The position numbers and the translations under genes are program-made. This document shows positions 17,192 through 26,890 of a stretch of 36,729 nt of DNA, in pieces. This DNA comes from Planctomycetaceae bacterium (GTDB taxonomy: Bacteria; Planctomycetota; Planctomycetia; Planctomycetales; Planctomycetaceae): the NCBI GenBank assembly GCA_028284485.1, contig JANQRQ010000132.1, positions 1 to 36,729 of the forward strand. The letters run 5' to 3'. The notes below the pieces were generated by a model that searched no databases, had not been told where the DNA came from, and saw nothing but the letters and a program-made list of their open reading frames with translations. Position 1 is the stretch's first letter. Each line of letters starts with the position of its first letter.

Positions 17192-19123
17192 ATGGCACAG
17201 GTAATGGCTTCGACTCTGGATTCAAAAATTCCCGATGGTCCTATTAACGAAAAATGGGACAATCGGAAGAACGAATTGAAACTCGTCAGCCCGAACAATA
17301 AACGCAAATACGAAGTCATTGTTGTCGGAACGGGGCTTGCTGGTGCATCCGCCGCCGCTTCGCTCGGCGAGCTCGGTTACAAAGTTAAAGCATTTTGCTT
17401 TCAGGATTCGCCGCGCCGGGCCCATAGTATTGCCGCCCAAGGTGGCATCAATGCCGCCAAAAACTATCCCAACGATGGTGACAGCGTTTGGCGATTGTTC
17501 TACGACACGGTGAAGGGGGGAGACTTCCGCGCCCGCGAAGCCAATGTCTATCGCCTGGCACAAACGAGTAATCAAATCATCGACCAATGCGTTGCGCAAG
17601 GTGTTCCGTTCGCCCGAGAGTATGGGGGGCTGTTGGCCAACCGCACGTTCGGTGGGGCACAAGTTTCGCGAACCTTTTATGCCCGCGGCCAAACCGGCCA
17701 GCAATTGCTGCTCGGTGCCTACAGCGCCTTGATGCGCCAGGTCGATAAGGGCAACGTCAAAGTCTTTCCGCGCCGCGAAATGCTCGATCTCGTCGTCGCC
17801 GACGGAATGGCCCGCGGTATTATCACGCGCAACCTTGTGACCGGCGAACTGGAAACCTTTACCGCAAACGCGGTGGTCCTGTGCACAGGCGGGTACGGCA
17901 ACGCTTTCTATCTTTCAACCAACGCCAAGGGATGCAACGTCACCGCGGCCTGGCGATGTTATCGACGCGGCGCTTATTTCGCCAATCCCTGTTTCACGCA
18001 AATCCATCCAACATGCATCCCGGTTTCGGGCGATTACCAATCGAAGCTCACGCTGATGAGTGAGAGCCTGCGAAACGACGGGCGAGTTTGGGTTCCGAAA
18101 CAAGCGGATGATTCCCGCCCGCCCCATGAAATCCCCGACGAAGAGCGCGATTACTATCTCGAACGGAGATATCCCTCGTTCGGCAACATGGTTCCGCGCG
18201 ATGTCGCATCAAGAGCCGCCAAGGAACGCTGCGATTCGGGCTTCGGAGTCGGCGATACCGGCCAATCGGTTTATCTCGACTTCCGTGACGCGATCGCCCG
18301 GGACGGAATCGACGTGATTCGCGCGAAGTACGGCAATCTTTTCCACATGTACGAAAAGATTACCGCTGAGAATCCGTACGACGTACCGATGCGAATCTAT
18401 CCGGCCGTCCATTACACCATGGGCGGGACCTGGGTCGACTATAATTTGCAAAGCACCATTCCGGGATTGTTTGTACTCGGCGAGGCGAATTTCTCCGATC
18501 ATGGAGCCAACCGCCTCGGTGCCAGCGCTTTGATGCAGGGACTGGCCGACGGCTATTTTGTCATTCCCTATACGATTGGCGACCACCTGGCTTCGACGAA
18601 ATTCGACGCCGTCAACGAGGATCACCCGGCCTGCGCGAGTGCCCGAAACGATGCCGCCAATCGCATTTCTGAAATTATGGCGGTGGAAGGCCAACGATCC
18701 GTCGACAGCATTCATCGCGAATTGGGACAAATCTTGTGGAACTACTGCGGCATGTCGCGCAGCGCAGAAGGCTTAACGGAAGCGATCGATTCCATCAAGA
18801 AACTCCGTGAGGAATTCTGGACGAATGTCCGCGTGATGGGTACGGGCGAAGGACTGAATCAAAACCTCGAACACGCCGGCCGCGTCGCTGATTTCCTCGA
18901 ATTTGGAGAATTGATGGTTCGAGATGCTCTGAACCGCAACGAGTCATGCGGCGGCCATTTTCGTGAAGAGTATCAAACAGCTGAAAATGAAGCCTTGCGT
19001 GACGACGAAAACTTCTGTTACGCCGCAGCCTGGGAATTCAAAGGTGTCGATGAAGAGCCGGTTCTGCATAAGGAAGAATTAACGTTCGACTATGTTCCCC
19101 TCACCACGAGGAGCTACAAATAA
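17192..19123 (+). CDS. sdhA: Succinate dehydrogenase flavoprotein subunit
   Basis: The catalytic subunit of complex II, which oxidises succinate to fumarate with covalently bound FAD. The 643-residue protein shows the dinucleotide-binding [19 protein letters not shown] (about 48-66), the FAD-attachment segment [15 protein letters not shown] with its His, the active-site region containing [18 protein letters not shown] with the catalytic Arg region, and [10 protein letters not shown] followed by [26 protein letters not shown]. An N-terminal extension of about 45 residues precedes the Rossmann strand. ATG at 17192 is used; ATG at 17204 is also possible because neither has a strong ribosome binding site. 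It starts 25 bp after sdhC and its TAA overlaps the sdhB ATG by one base. Confidence 0.97.
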   Translation: MAQVMASTLDSKIPDGPINEKWDNRKNELKLVSPNNKRKYEVIVVGTGLAGASAAASLGELGYKVKAFCFQDSPRRAHSIAAQGGINAAKNYPNDGDSVWRLFYDTVKGGDFRAREANVYRLAQTSNQIIDQCVAQGVPFAREYGGLLANRTFGGAQVSRTFYARGQTGQQLLLGAYSALMRQVDKGNVKVFPRREMLDLVVADGMARGIITRNLVTGELETFTANAVVLCTGGYGNAFYLSTNAKGCNVTAAWRCYRRGAYFANPCFTQIHPTCIPVSGDYQSKLTLMSESLRNDGRVWVPKQADDSRPPHEIPDEERDYYLERRYPSFGNMVPRDVASRAAKERCDSGFGVGDTGQSVYLDFRDAIARDGIDVIRAKYGNLFHMYEKITAENPYDVPMRIYPAVHYTMGGTWVDYNLQSTIPGLFVLGEANFSDHGANRLGASALMQGLADGYFVIPYTIGDHLASTKFDAVNEDHPACASARNDAANRISEIMAVEGQRSVDSIHRELGQILWNYCGMSRSAEGLTEAIDSIKKLREEFWTNVRVMGTGEGLNQNLEHAGRVADFLEFGELMVRDALNRNESCGGHFREEYQTAENEALRDDENFCYAAAWEFKGVDEEPVLHKEELTFDYVPLTTRSYK

Positions 19124-19884
19124 TGAGCGACGTGCTGAACCTGACGCTGAAAATCTGGCGGCAAGCCAATTCAGAAGATCGCGGAGGGTTCCAAACCTAT
19201 CAGCTGAGCGGCATCTCCACACACATGTCGTTTCTCGAAATGTTAGACGTGCTCAACGAGCAATTGATCGCCAACGGTGAAGAGCCGGTACATTTCGACC
19301 ACGATTGCCGAGAAGGCATTTGCGGAACGTGTAGCTTGATGATTAACGGCCAGGCACACGGTCCGGACCGCGAAACCACGACCTGCCAACTCCATATGCG
19401 GCGATTCAACGACGGCGACACGATCGTCATCGAACCCTGGCGAGCGCGGGCATTTCCAGTAATCCGCGATCTGGTGGTCGATCGCTCGGCATTCGACCGC
19501 ATTGTTTCAGCCGGCGGCTACGTTTCCGTGAATACCGGTAACGCCCCCGATGCGAACTCCCTGCCAGTCCCCCAACAGGACCAGGAAAAGGCCATGGACG
19601 CTGCCGCCTGCATTGGGTGCGGCGCCTGTGTGGCCGCCTGCAAGAACGCTTCGGCCATGCTGTTTGTCAGCGCAAAGGTCTCGCAGTTTGCCGTCCTGCC
19701 ACAGGGGAAACCGGAACGCGATCGCCGGGTATTACGCATGGTGGCCCAAATGGACGAAGAAAACTTCGGGTCGTGTACGAATACCTACGAATGTGAAGCG
19801 GCATGCCCGGCGGCGATTTCCGTCTCGAACATTGCCAGACTCAATCGCGAGTACTTGCGTGCCTCGTTGACCTCCGATGCCTAG
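19123..19884 (+). CDS. sdhB: Succinate dehydrogenase iron-sulfur subunit
   Basis: The electron-transfer subunit of complex II. The 253-residue protein has all three cluster-binding sets: [2Fe-2S] CREGICGTC plus a later Cys (62, 67, 70 and 88), [4Fe-4S] CIGCGAC (163, 166 and 169) with Cys228, and [3Fe-4S] Cys173, Cys218 and Cys224 ([14 protein letters not shown]). The ATG shares one base with the sdhA stop (TAATG), and ACGAGGAG lies inside the end of sdhA, so the two are translationally coupled. Sequence style agrees with menaquinone-reducing complexes of the b558 type. No terminator is visible after the stop. Confidence 0.97.
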   Translation: MSDVLNLTLKIWRQANSEDRGGFQTYQLSGISTHMSFLEMLDVLNEQLIANGEEPVHFDHDCREGICGTCSLMINGQAHGPDRETTTCQLHMRRFNDGDTIVIEPWRARAFPVIRDLVVDRSAFDRIVSAGGYVSVNTGNAPDANSLPVPQQDQEKAMDAAACIGCGACVAACKNASAMLFVSAKVSQFAVLPQGKPERDRRVLRMVAQMDEENFGSCTNTYECEAACPAAISVSNIARLNREYLRASLTSDA

Positions 19885-19988
19885 TGGATTCTCGAGTCTG
19901 GATGTCTGCGTATGGAAGTCGCGTTTTCATGGCTCATGACATACTCACCAAGGATTCGACCATTTCGCGGTAAACGATAGGAAGTCGC

Positions 19989-21086
19989 ATGGCAGACGAA
20001 CCGCTATTAAGGACCGCTTGCCATGAGTGGCACGCTGCTCATGGGGGCCGCATCGTCGACTTCGCCGGCTGGGAGATGCCGGTGCAATACTCGACCATCA
20101 CTGAAGAACATCTGGCGGTTCGTCATGCTGCTGGCCTCTTTGACATTGCCCATATGGGCCGCCTGACATTTAAAGGGCCGGACGCTTCCCGATTCCTCGA
20201 CTCGATTGTCACCAACGATGTGGCCAGCCTGAAGCTCGGTCAAATTCGTTATGCACTCATCACCAACGAAGCCGGCGGAATTCTCGACGACGTGCTCGTC
20301 TACCGGTTTGAAAGCTCTTACCTTTTGGTCGTGAACGCGTCGAATCGGCTAAAGATCGTCAAATGGATCGAAGATCACATCGATGGCTTCGATGTCGAAT
20401 TCGAAGATATCACCGTTTCGCGATTTATGCTGGCGCTGCAAGGGCCAAAAGCGTTGGAAGTCCTCGATCCTCTCGTCGATACAGACCTGACGGACATTTC
20501 GTACTACTACGGGACGGAATCATCGATTGCAGACCAAGCCGCAATCGTCAGCCGCACCGGATACACCGGGGAAGACGGCTTCGAGGTGATTGTCGCTGCA
20601 GACTTCGGCCTTTCGCTTTGGAAAACTCTCATCGAGCAGGGGGCTACTGTTGGGCTAAAACCAGCTGGTCTTGGCTGCCGAGACACGCTGCGACTCGAAG
20701 CGGCCATGCCGTTGTACGGTCACGAACTCGATGAATCGATCGACCCGTTGACCGCCGGGCTCGGGTTCGCTGTCAAACTCGATTCGGCCGACTTCATCGG
20801 AAAATCGGCACTCGTGGCCGCCAAACAAACCGGCACCACTAAGAAACGTATCGGTCTCGTGCTGGAAGGCAGGCGGATTGCCCGCGAAGGAGCAACCGTA
20901 TTGAACGAGGGCGAAGCGGTCGGTGAAGTCACTTCCGGAACGTTTTCACCAACGCTCGAGAAGCCGATTGCGATGGCTTATGTGCAGCCCGGCTGCTCTG
21001 CTGTCGGAACAAAGCTAACTGTCGACATTCGTGGAAAGTCGATTTCGGCGGACGTAATCAAACTGCCATTCTACCGTCGGGGATAA
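19989..21086 (+). CDS. gcvT: Aminomethyltransferase (glycine cleavage T-protein)
   Basis: The T-protein takes the aminomethyl group from lipoylated H-protein, releases ammonia and makes methylene-tetrahydrofolate. The 365-residue protein has the normal length and the family signposts: FAGWEMPVQY (about 25-34), the folate-site Asp in FLDSIVTNDV, SRTGYTGEDGFEV (about 189-201), LGCRDTLRLEAAMPLYGHE (about 226-244) and a C-terminal barrel domain with EVTSGTFSPTLEKPIAMAYV. AGGAAG lies 4-5 bases before the ATG. It follows sdhB by 104 bp, in the same direction. The H and P proteins are not adjacent: the next gene is convergent. No glycine riboswitch was recognised upstream. Confidence 0.94.
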   Translation: MADEPLLRTACHEWHAAHGGRIVDFAGWEMPVQYSTITEEHLAVRHAAGLFDIAHMGRLTFKGPDASRFLDSIVTNDVASLKLGQIRYALITNEAGGILDDVLVYRFESSYLLVVNASNRLKIVKWIEDHIDGFDVEFEDITVSRFMLALQGPKALEVLDPLVDTDLTDISYYYGTESSIADQAAIVSRTGYTGEDGFEVIVAADFGLSLWKTLIEQGATVGLKPAGLGCRDTLRLEAAMPLYGHELDESIDPLTAGLGFAVKLDSADFIGKSALVAAKQTGTTKKRIGLVLEGRRIAREGATVLNEGEAVGEVTSGTFSPTLEKPIAMAYVQPGCSAVGTKLTVDIRGKSISADVIKLPFYRRG

Positions 21087-21124
21087 CGGTCGCGAAAACC
21101 GCATTCGCCGTCGCTACACGCGTC

Positions 21125-22168
21125 TCAGCGATTGGGGCGGTAGGCTGGCTTTCCCGGGATTTCCGTCCGAATGCTCAGCAGGTAAGTCCCGCACGCGACG
21201 TAAAGCGTCCGCAAATCCTCGCCACCGAACGTGCAGTTGGTAATCGTGTCTTCCGGCGTTTCGCGGTAGGCCAATAATTCACCCTGTGGAGAGATCACGT
21301 GAATGCCGGGGCGAGTGCTTAACGTCTCACTGGTATTTCTTCGATCATGCAGCCCGGCAGCGACGTACAAGTTCCCTTGCGAGTCGATACACATTCCGTC
21401 GCCGCTCCGTCCGGGATAGAAATCGATCAACGTGCGTTGGTTCGAAACATTTCCATCGGCATCCAAGTCAAACGCCTGAATGTTACGAGGGTGGTCCGCA
21501 TTGGGATGCGCCTCGATCAGATACAAGACCGAATCATCGGGACTGGTGACGATGCCATTGGGCTTTTTGCAAGCCGGCTCAGCAATAATCCGCGTCACTT
21601 GCCCATCGGGATCGATCCGGTAGACCGAATCAACGTTTCGAGTTCGAGCGGCATTGGCGTCGAATCGCGAGGTGAAGTAAATACGACCTTTTTGATCGAG
21701 TGCCAAGTCGTTCGGCGCGCCAATCCCTTCGCCCTGATACTGGTCGACCAATACGGTGATTTCGCCGGATGTCATGTCCGTGCGCGTGACTCGACCGGCT
21801 CCACCTTCGCAGGTGAGGAGGTTGCCTTCGGGATCGAATAACAATCCGTTCGCTCGGTTGCTGTTTTCACGAAAGACTGAAAGCTTGCCGGCCGTCGGAT
21901 TCCAGTGCAGAATCTTCGACACGCGGACGTTCGTAAAGTAGACGTTTCCTTGACGGTCGACCGCAGGGCCTTCCGTAAAAACGATTTCATCCGCGATTCG
22001 CGTTTCGGTGCGATGCATGCCGAGGTAACGGTCGGAATCGAGTGAGGCATAACGCCCGGCAATTCCTTCGTCAGCCCGCAAGGCCGTGGGAACAGCGGCG
22101 ATGACTGCACCTGCAGAGACCTGGGCGAGGAATTGCCGACGAGTCCAATGAGTTGAAAGTCTTGTCAC
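21125..22168 (-). CDS. Tat-exported SMP-30/gluconolactonase-like protein
   Basis: A six-bladed beta-propeller enzyme type that typically hydrolyses sugar lactones. The twin-arginine signal TRRQFLAQVSAGAVIAAVPTA is followed by ADE. The mature protein has FTEGPAVDRQGNVYFTN, the repeated PNDLALDQKGRIYFTSRFD and GDGMCIDSQGNLYVAAG blade motifs, and the IVTSPDDSVLYLIE and CTFGGEDLRTLYVACG strands of the family. The frame is open further upstream to 22324 (a TTG), but that would leave 60 residues before the Arg pair; the GTG at 22168 places it at residues 9-10, as is usual for Tat signals, so it was chosen although its ribosome binding site is weak. It lies downstream of the DUF1549/1553 gene with a 215-bp gap. 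The lactone substrate is unknown. Confidence 0.87.
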   Translation of the reverse strand: MTRLSTHWTRRQFLAQVSAGAVIAAVPTALRADEGIAGRYASLDSDRYLGMHRTETRIADEIVFTEGPAVDRQGNVYFTNVRVSKILHWNPTAGKLSVFRENSNRANGLLFDPEGNLLTCEGGAGRVTRTDMTSGEITVLVDQYQGEGIGAPNDLALDQKGRIYFTSRFDANAARTRNVDSVYRIDPDGQVTRIIAEPACKKPNGIVTSPDDSVLYLIEAHPNADHPRNIQAFDLDADGNVSNQRTLIDFYPGRSGDGMCIDSQGNLYVAAGLHDRRNTSETLSTRPGIHVISPQGELLAYRETPEDTITNCTFGGEDLRTLYVACGTYLLSIRTEIPGKPAYRPNR

Positions 22169-22383
22169 AGCACCAGTGCCACTTTCGGGTTCACTTCGAT
22201 CCACAGAACATACTCCCGGTTGAGAAGTCACGACAGATGCAGGGCAGGGGCCGGCAATACAAACGCTGTCTACGGTGATTGGTGTGTCAAGGAATCCACC
22301 AAGATGCCGATCGTCGCAGCTCAACTGTGTCGCCGCTCATGCTTCAACGAATTCGTTTTACTGCAATAGCGAGACCAACGCCA

Positions 22384-24420
22384 TCAATCAATGTAGATGA
22401 ACTCATTGAGATTGTAGATCGAAAGGCACAGGTCGGTCAGGGCGGCGGCGGAATAGGGATCGATGCTCTCGTCCAAATGATCCGGGAGAGCCAAGGATTC
22501 GACCGAACGCCCCGATTCCCGAAGCCGGTCGATATTTCCGAGAAGAAACTCTTCCGCAATCTCCGATTCGGCATCGGTGGGGAATCTCCCCAGCGCCCGC
22601 CGATAGCAAATTCGAATCTGCTCCTTACGATCGCGTGGAGCTTGCTTCAAGACGGCCGATGCCAGATCACGCGCCGCGTTCAGCGTCAATTCGGAATTCA
22701 GTAGCATTAACGCTTGCGGCGCAATCGTTGATTCGTTTCGCTCGGGGCAACTAGCATTTGTGTCCGGCTTGTCGAACGCCTCGAACAACGGAAAACGCAG
22801 ATTCCGCCGAACGAACAGATAGATACTGCGACGACGGTGATCTTCTTCATCCGGGTCAACATTCCATTGATTTTTCAGCAGCGTCGAAACCAGCTCGTCT
22901 GGAAGCGGCGGTCGAACTCCCCGTCCACCACGTCGGCGGCTGAGCCGATCGGCGGACGCAAGCATCGCATCGCGAATCGCCTCGCCTTCCAGCCGTCGCC
23001 GATTTGCACGGCTCCAATACTCGTTCTCCGGATCGACCTTCAGGGATTCTTGCCAAACGTCGGCAATCGACGGCGACGGTCGACTCACGGTTCGATACGT
23101 GGCTGAGGTCACCATCAAACGATGCATCGCTTTGAGGCTCCAACCGAGTCGTGGAAGCTCGGTCGCCAGCCAATCCAGCAGCATCGGGTGAGAAGGCCAT
23201 TGCCCCATCACGCCAAAATCGCTGGGTGTCGAACTGAGCCCTCTGCCGAAGTGATGCTGCCAAACCCGATTAACAATCACTCGAGTTGTCAGGGGGTGAT
23301 CCGGTCGCGTCAGCCAGTCGGCCAAAGCCGTCCTGGCACCGTCGGCTCCCGGGGACTGCAGTTCCGCCGGAACTTCCTCGTCCCAAGGATTGGCAATGCG
23401 GGGGAAGGCCGGCATCACTTGTGGACCCGGTCGTCTGAAATCGCCGCGAATCATCAAATGGGCAGATATTCCCCGGCTACTGGCCAAGGCAATTTGAGCC
23501 GATTTGTTCTTTTGGAAATCGACCGACGATTCGAAGAATGCTCGGAGCCGATAAAAATCAAGCTGACTAATCGGATCGTACTTGTGGTCATGGCACTGGG
23601 CACAGCCCATCTGCAAACCGAGAAACATCGAACTCACCGTGCTGGTGATATCATTCAGAAAGCTATGGCGGCGTTCGGAAACCAAGTTAATGTCGGGCAT
23701 GTCGGGGCCACACAACAAGAACCGAACGGCCTGAATCTCTTCCGGAGTGAATTGATACAATTCATCGCCGGCTATTTGCACGCGCACAAACTCATCGTAG
23801 GGCAGGTCGCGATTGAGCGCATCGATCACCCAGTCACGATATTGCCACGAATGCTCCCGAACATGGTCGTGTTCGAAGCCATCGGTTTCAGCAAATCTCG
23901 CCAGGTCGAGCCAATGCTGTGCCCACCGCTCTCCGTATGCATCTGAAGCCAGCAATTGATCGACAAGATTTGCATAGGCTCTTGGGGATTCGTCGCCAAC
24001 AAACTTGTCGATATCAGCAGGTGTCGGCGGTAATCCGGTGAGATCGAACGTGACCCGTCGGATCAGTGTCGTGCGATCACATTCGGGCATCGGCGACAGG
24101 CCGGCCCGTTCCATACGAGACAAAATGAATCGGTCGATGGTGTTTCTCGGCCAGTCCTCGTTTTTCACTTGGGGAACAGCGGGACGAACCAATGGACTGA
24201 AGGCCCAATGGTCCCGGTCTTCATCCTCGATAGGAGGCTCCGAGATGTGAGCACTTGCGTCACTCGGCGGTTCCGCCGCCAAGACAGTTCTTGCCGTTTC
24301 AACACAAGCCCAGGCTCCTGCCACAAATGCGAAGAGAAAGGTCCATCGCGACAGATTCGCCGACACCGTCGTCATTAGGCGGCTGTGAATATTCGTCGAA
24401 TTGAACTCTCGGAATTTCAT
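22384..24420 (-). CDS. DUF1549 and DUF1553 domain protein
   Basis: A 678-residue exported protein of a type that is greatly expanded in planctomycetes. After a signal-like segment (about 25-48) come DUF1549 (about 90-300, starting IDRFILSRMERAGLSP and RRVTFDLTGLPPTP) and DUF1553 (about 360-620, with LADWLTRPDHPLTTRVIVNRVWQHHFGRG and FGVMGQWPSHPMLLDWLA). The segment CAQCHDHKYDP (Cys273-His277) inside DUF1549 is a CXXCH heme-binding-like motif conserved in this family. The usual N-terminal cytochrome-like (PSCyt1) domain of larger relatives is absent, so this is the short form. ATG at 24420 is used; ATG at 24375 would place the hydrophobic segment closer to the start. It is paired with DUF1501 upstream, the typical arrangement. 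Biochemical role unknown. Confidence 0.92.
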   Translation of the reverse strand: MKFREFNSTNIHSRLMTTVSANLSRWTFLFAFVAGAWACVETARTVLAAEPPSDASAHISEPPIEDEDRDHWAFSPLVRPAVPQVKNEDWPRNTIDRFILSRMERAGLSPMPECDRTTLIRRVTFDLTGLPPTPADIDKFVGDESPRAYANLVDQLLASDAYGERWAQHWLDLARFAETDGFEHDHVREHSWQYRDWVIDALNRDLPYDEFVRVQIAGDELYQFTPEEIQAVRFLLCGPDMPDINLVSERRHSFLNDITSTVSSMFLGLQMGCAQCHDHKYDPISQLDFYRLRAFFESSVDFQKNKSAQIALASSRGISAHLMIRGDFRRPGPQVMPAFPRIANPWDEEVPAELQSPGADGARTALADWLTRPDHPLTTRVIVNRVWQHHFGRGLSSTPSDFGVMGQWPSHPMLLDWLATELPRLGWSLKAMHRLMVTSATYRTVSRPSPSIADVWQESLKVDPENEYWSRANRRRLEGEAIRDAMLASADRLSRRRGGRGVRPPLPDELVSTLLKNQWNVDPDEEDHRRRSIYLFVRRNLRFPLFEAFDKPDTNASCPERNESTIAPQALMLLNSELTLNAARDLASAVLKQAPRDRKEQIRICYRRALGRFPTDAESEIAEEFLLGNIDRLRESGRSVESLALPDHLDESIDPYSAAALTDLCLSIYNLNEFIYID

Positions 24421-24619
24421 CGTGGGCGAACTTTACTGAAAACTTGCAGCGACTCTTCTTCGCTTCAACTGATCGTCGAACGATCCACACGGATAGTCGA
24501 CATCAATGTTCCGGCGCTAATCTGACAGCTAAACCGTGTTTAGTCTTACTGTAGCGGCTGGCGCTCTGTGAATTACGTCGAAGAAACTAGATCGTCGCTA
24601 AATCAAATCTGTACACGCT

Positions 24620-26056
24620 CTAAACCAGGATTTCGGAAATCACGCGGCCTGCGACATCGGTCAGTCGTTCGTCGCGACCGTTGTGGAAATAGGTTAACAG
24701 CTCATGGTCGAGGCCCAGAATGTGCAGGATTGTCGCATGCAAATCGTGAATATGGACCTTGTTTTCTGCCGCTCGCAACCCCACATCGTCGGTTGCTCCG
24801 TAGGCCGTTCCCCCGCGCACTCCTGCTCCGGCCATCCACACGGAGTAGCCCCACGGATTATGGTCGCGTCCTTTTCCTTTTTCGCTCATCGGCATTCGGC
24901 CGAATTCGCCTCCCCAAATCACCAACGTGTCCTCGAGCAGACCGCGGCGTTTGAGGTCCTTCAGCAGCCCCGCCACGGGTTTATCCGTTCGCCGGCAGTA
25001 CAAACCGTGGTTTTGCGCCACGTCGTTGTGTGCGTCCCAACCGTTCGTGTCGCCGGAGTAAAGTTGCACGAACCGAACATTGCGTTCAATCATGCGGCGG
25101 GCCAACAAACAACGAGTGCCAAACTCGTTTGTCTCTTCTTCGCCGATTCCGTATAGCGCAAGCGTTTCCGCTGTCTCGTCGCGGAAGTCGACGATTTCGG
25201 GAGCGGCTGTCTGCATACGAAATGCTAATTCGTAATTGTTGACCCTCGCCGAAAGTTCGCTGTCAAAATCTCGCTGCTGCAAATGGTTTTGATTCAACTT
25301 GCGAATCAAATCGAGTGACGCACGTTGTTGCTCACCCGAGACCTGCCGTTGCGGCTTCAAGTGCAAAATCGGATTCGCTCCGGAACGCATCGTTGTTCCC
25401 TGATAGGCGGCCGGCAAATAACCGCTTCCCCATGCAGGAGGGCCTCCTTTGAGCCCGCCACCGGGATCCGGCATGACGACAAACGCCGGCATATCTTTGT
25501 TCTCGCTGCCCAGACCATAGGCCAGCCAACTTCCCAAACTCGGTTTGCCCATCAGGATGTGACCGGTATTCATCTGATAGACCGATTGCGGGTGATTTAC
25601 ACTGTCGCCGTGGCAACTTCGCAAAACACAGATGTCGTCGGCACATCCGGCGATCTGCGGGAGGAAATCGCTGATTTCCAACCCGGACTCTCCGCGGGGC
25701 CGAAATGGTCTGATTGGTGGTAGCAACGGATTCTGTGCAACGTTTCGGCGAGTCATGACCGGGCCAAAACTCTCCGGTAACGGTTGTCCGCCGTACTTCG
25801 TCAGACCGGGCTTCGGGTCGAACAAGTCCACATGACTGGGACCGCCATGCATAAACAGATAAATCACGCGGGTCGCACGCGGTTGAAAGTGAGGTTCTTT
25901 CGGCGTATTCGGCTGCGCGGTTTCACCGGCCGTGGCCTGAGTCAACAAGCCGTTTTCCTGCAACATCGACGCCAAAGCCAGGGCGCCGATTCCGCCGCCG
26001 GCATTCATCAAAAAGCTGCGCCGTGTCGAAAAAGCCGGGAAATGAGATTGTTTCAT
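24620..26056 (-). CDS. Tat-exported DUF1501 (sulfatase-fold) protein
   Basis: A 478-residue protein of the DUF1501 family, related in fold to alkaline phosphatase and sulfatase enzymes. The twin-arginine signal TRRSFLMNAGGGIGALALA begins at residue 11. Family motifs include IYLFMHGGPSHVDLFDPKP, SCHGDSVNHPQS, GHILMGKPSLGSWLAYGLGSEN, FVQLYSGDTNGWDAHND and WGGEFGRMPM followed by GKGRDHNPWGYSVWMAGAGV. His and Asp residues in these motifs would hold metal, but no formylglycine motif C-x-P-S-R is present, so it is not a classical sulfatase. The ATG at 26056 was chosen over one 8 codons upstream because GGAAGG precedes it by 5 bases. The gene precedes the DUF1549/1553 gene by about 200 bp. Substrate unknown. 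Confidence 0.93.
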   Translation of the reverse strand: MKQSHFPAFSTRRSFLMNAGGGIGALALASMLQENGLLTQATAGETAQPNTPKEPHFQPRATRVIYLFMHGGPSHVDLFDPKPGLTKYGGQPLPESFGPVMTRRNVAQNPLLPPIRPFRPRGESGLEISDFLPQIAGCADDICVLRSCHGDSVNHPQSVYQMNTGHILMGKPSLGSWLAYGLGSENKDMPAFVVMPDPGGGLKGGPPAWGSGYLPAAYQGTTMRSGANPILHLKPQRQVSGEQQRASLDLIRKLNQNHLQQRDFDSELSARVNNYELAFRMQTAAPEIVDFRDETAETLALYGIGEEETNEFGTRCLLARRMIERNVRFVQLYSGDTNGWDAHNDVAQNHGLYCRRTDKPVAGLLKDLKRRGLLEDTLVIWGGEFGRMPMSEKGKGRDHNPWGYSVWMAGAGVRGGTAYGATDDVGLRAAENKVHIHDLHATILHILGLDHELLTYFHNGRDERLTDVAGRVISEILV

Positions 26057-26318
26057 AGCGGCCTTCCGATTTTCCCGCAAAAACGATACAAGCAGGCACC
26101 GTTGACCCGAGGAGAGAAAGCAAGCTCAGATCAATCCATAATTATGCATGATTGAGTTTGACCTGAAAAGACCTTGGCCCCATCCCGGCCATTTCCTTTC
26201 GAATTTCCCCTCGCTGGACAACCGGTATTGCGAATCGACACAATTGTGAACCCTCACGAATTCCACAGAATCGTCCGTCGTCAAATACGTTAAGATCAGC
26301 AAATCCGACGTCTCCATT

Positions 26319-26420
26319 TACAGCGTATTACGCTGACATGTGGCCGCGACAATCGCGTTTTGTACCATCATAGCCGGCCCCCACGAGCCAGAATCGCCCA
26401 CCAGAAAAGGTAAACCGTTC
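26319..26420 (+). repeat. Dispersed ~100-bp repeat, copy 2
   Basis: This is the best-preserved copy. It begins with the palindrome CAGCGT-att-ACGCTG (26321-26335), followed by a small CGCG-acaat-CGCG hairpin, and ends at GTAAACCG. Over 94 core bases it matches copy 3 (30157-30259, minus strand) in 78 positions by hand alignment, without gaps. It lies 55 bp upstream of the small gene at 26475. Confidence 0.8.
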
Positions 26421-26474
26421 CAGAAGCGAGGATCGGCCTCAAACAACGTAACAGACGGAGCAGGAAAAGCACGA

Positions 26475-26744
26475 ATGCGCGAATACAGCAACTATCAAAA
26501 GAAGGTGATTCAGCGGTACTACGACAATCGCGAGCAAATCGACGAACAGCGACTTAGCGAGCTCGTCACGAGCCTTTATTTGGCTGAGGGCAAAAAGCGA
26601 ATCAAGCTATGGCAGTCTGCCGAAGAGGTAATGACGCGACTGAAAGTCCCCGAATCGCGAGTCAAACATGTCGTGTCGACGGATGACCCTGCAATCCTCG
26701 CGGAAGTCGTCAAAGATTTGCAATCGGGAGCGATCAAGCCATAA
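26475..26744 (+). CDS. Small unrecognised cytoplasmic protein
   Basis: An 89-residue, helix-rich, highly charged protein without signal peptide or membrane segment. It begins MREYSNYQKKVIQRYYDN and continues with a predicted helix (EQRLSELVTSLYLAEGKKR) and a region rich in Lys, Arg, Glu and Val. AGGAAAAG lies just upstream of the ATG. The frame is open further upstream to 26340, but that part is read from the repeat copy and is not considered protein-coding. I do not recognise the family. The ribosome binding site and protein-like composition favour a real gene. It is isolated: DUF1501 points away on one side and the response regulator converges on the other. Confidence 0.75.
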   Translation: MREYSNYQKKVIQRYYDNREQIDEQRLSELVTSLYLAEGKKRIKLWQSAEEVMTRLKVPESRVKHVVSTDDPAILAEVVKDLQSGAIKP

Positions 26745-26890
26745 CCGAATCAAACTTCGGTCAAATACGTCGGAGAATCTCGGCCGTGAAGAGCCTGTGA
26801 AGGGCTCAGCGTCGTAGGCGGCAAATAACCCGTCGAGGCAAGTCCGGACGGACCAGGGAGCCATCGACAACCAACAGCGTGATCGACTCG

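Noticed and set aside
19885..19988. Possible glycine riboswitch before gcvT
   Set aside because: The 104-base leader lacks the conserved cores of the aptamer.
23122..23946. 274-codon plus-strand frame opposite the DUF1549/1553 gene
   Set aside because: Antisense shadow without family resemblance or ribosome binding site.
26800..26890. Segment resembling the GAGGAAAGTCCGGAC motif of RNase P RNA
   Set aside because: Only this short motif resembles it; there is no room for a 350-400 base RNA between the two flanking genes and no partner motifs are found.
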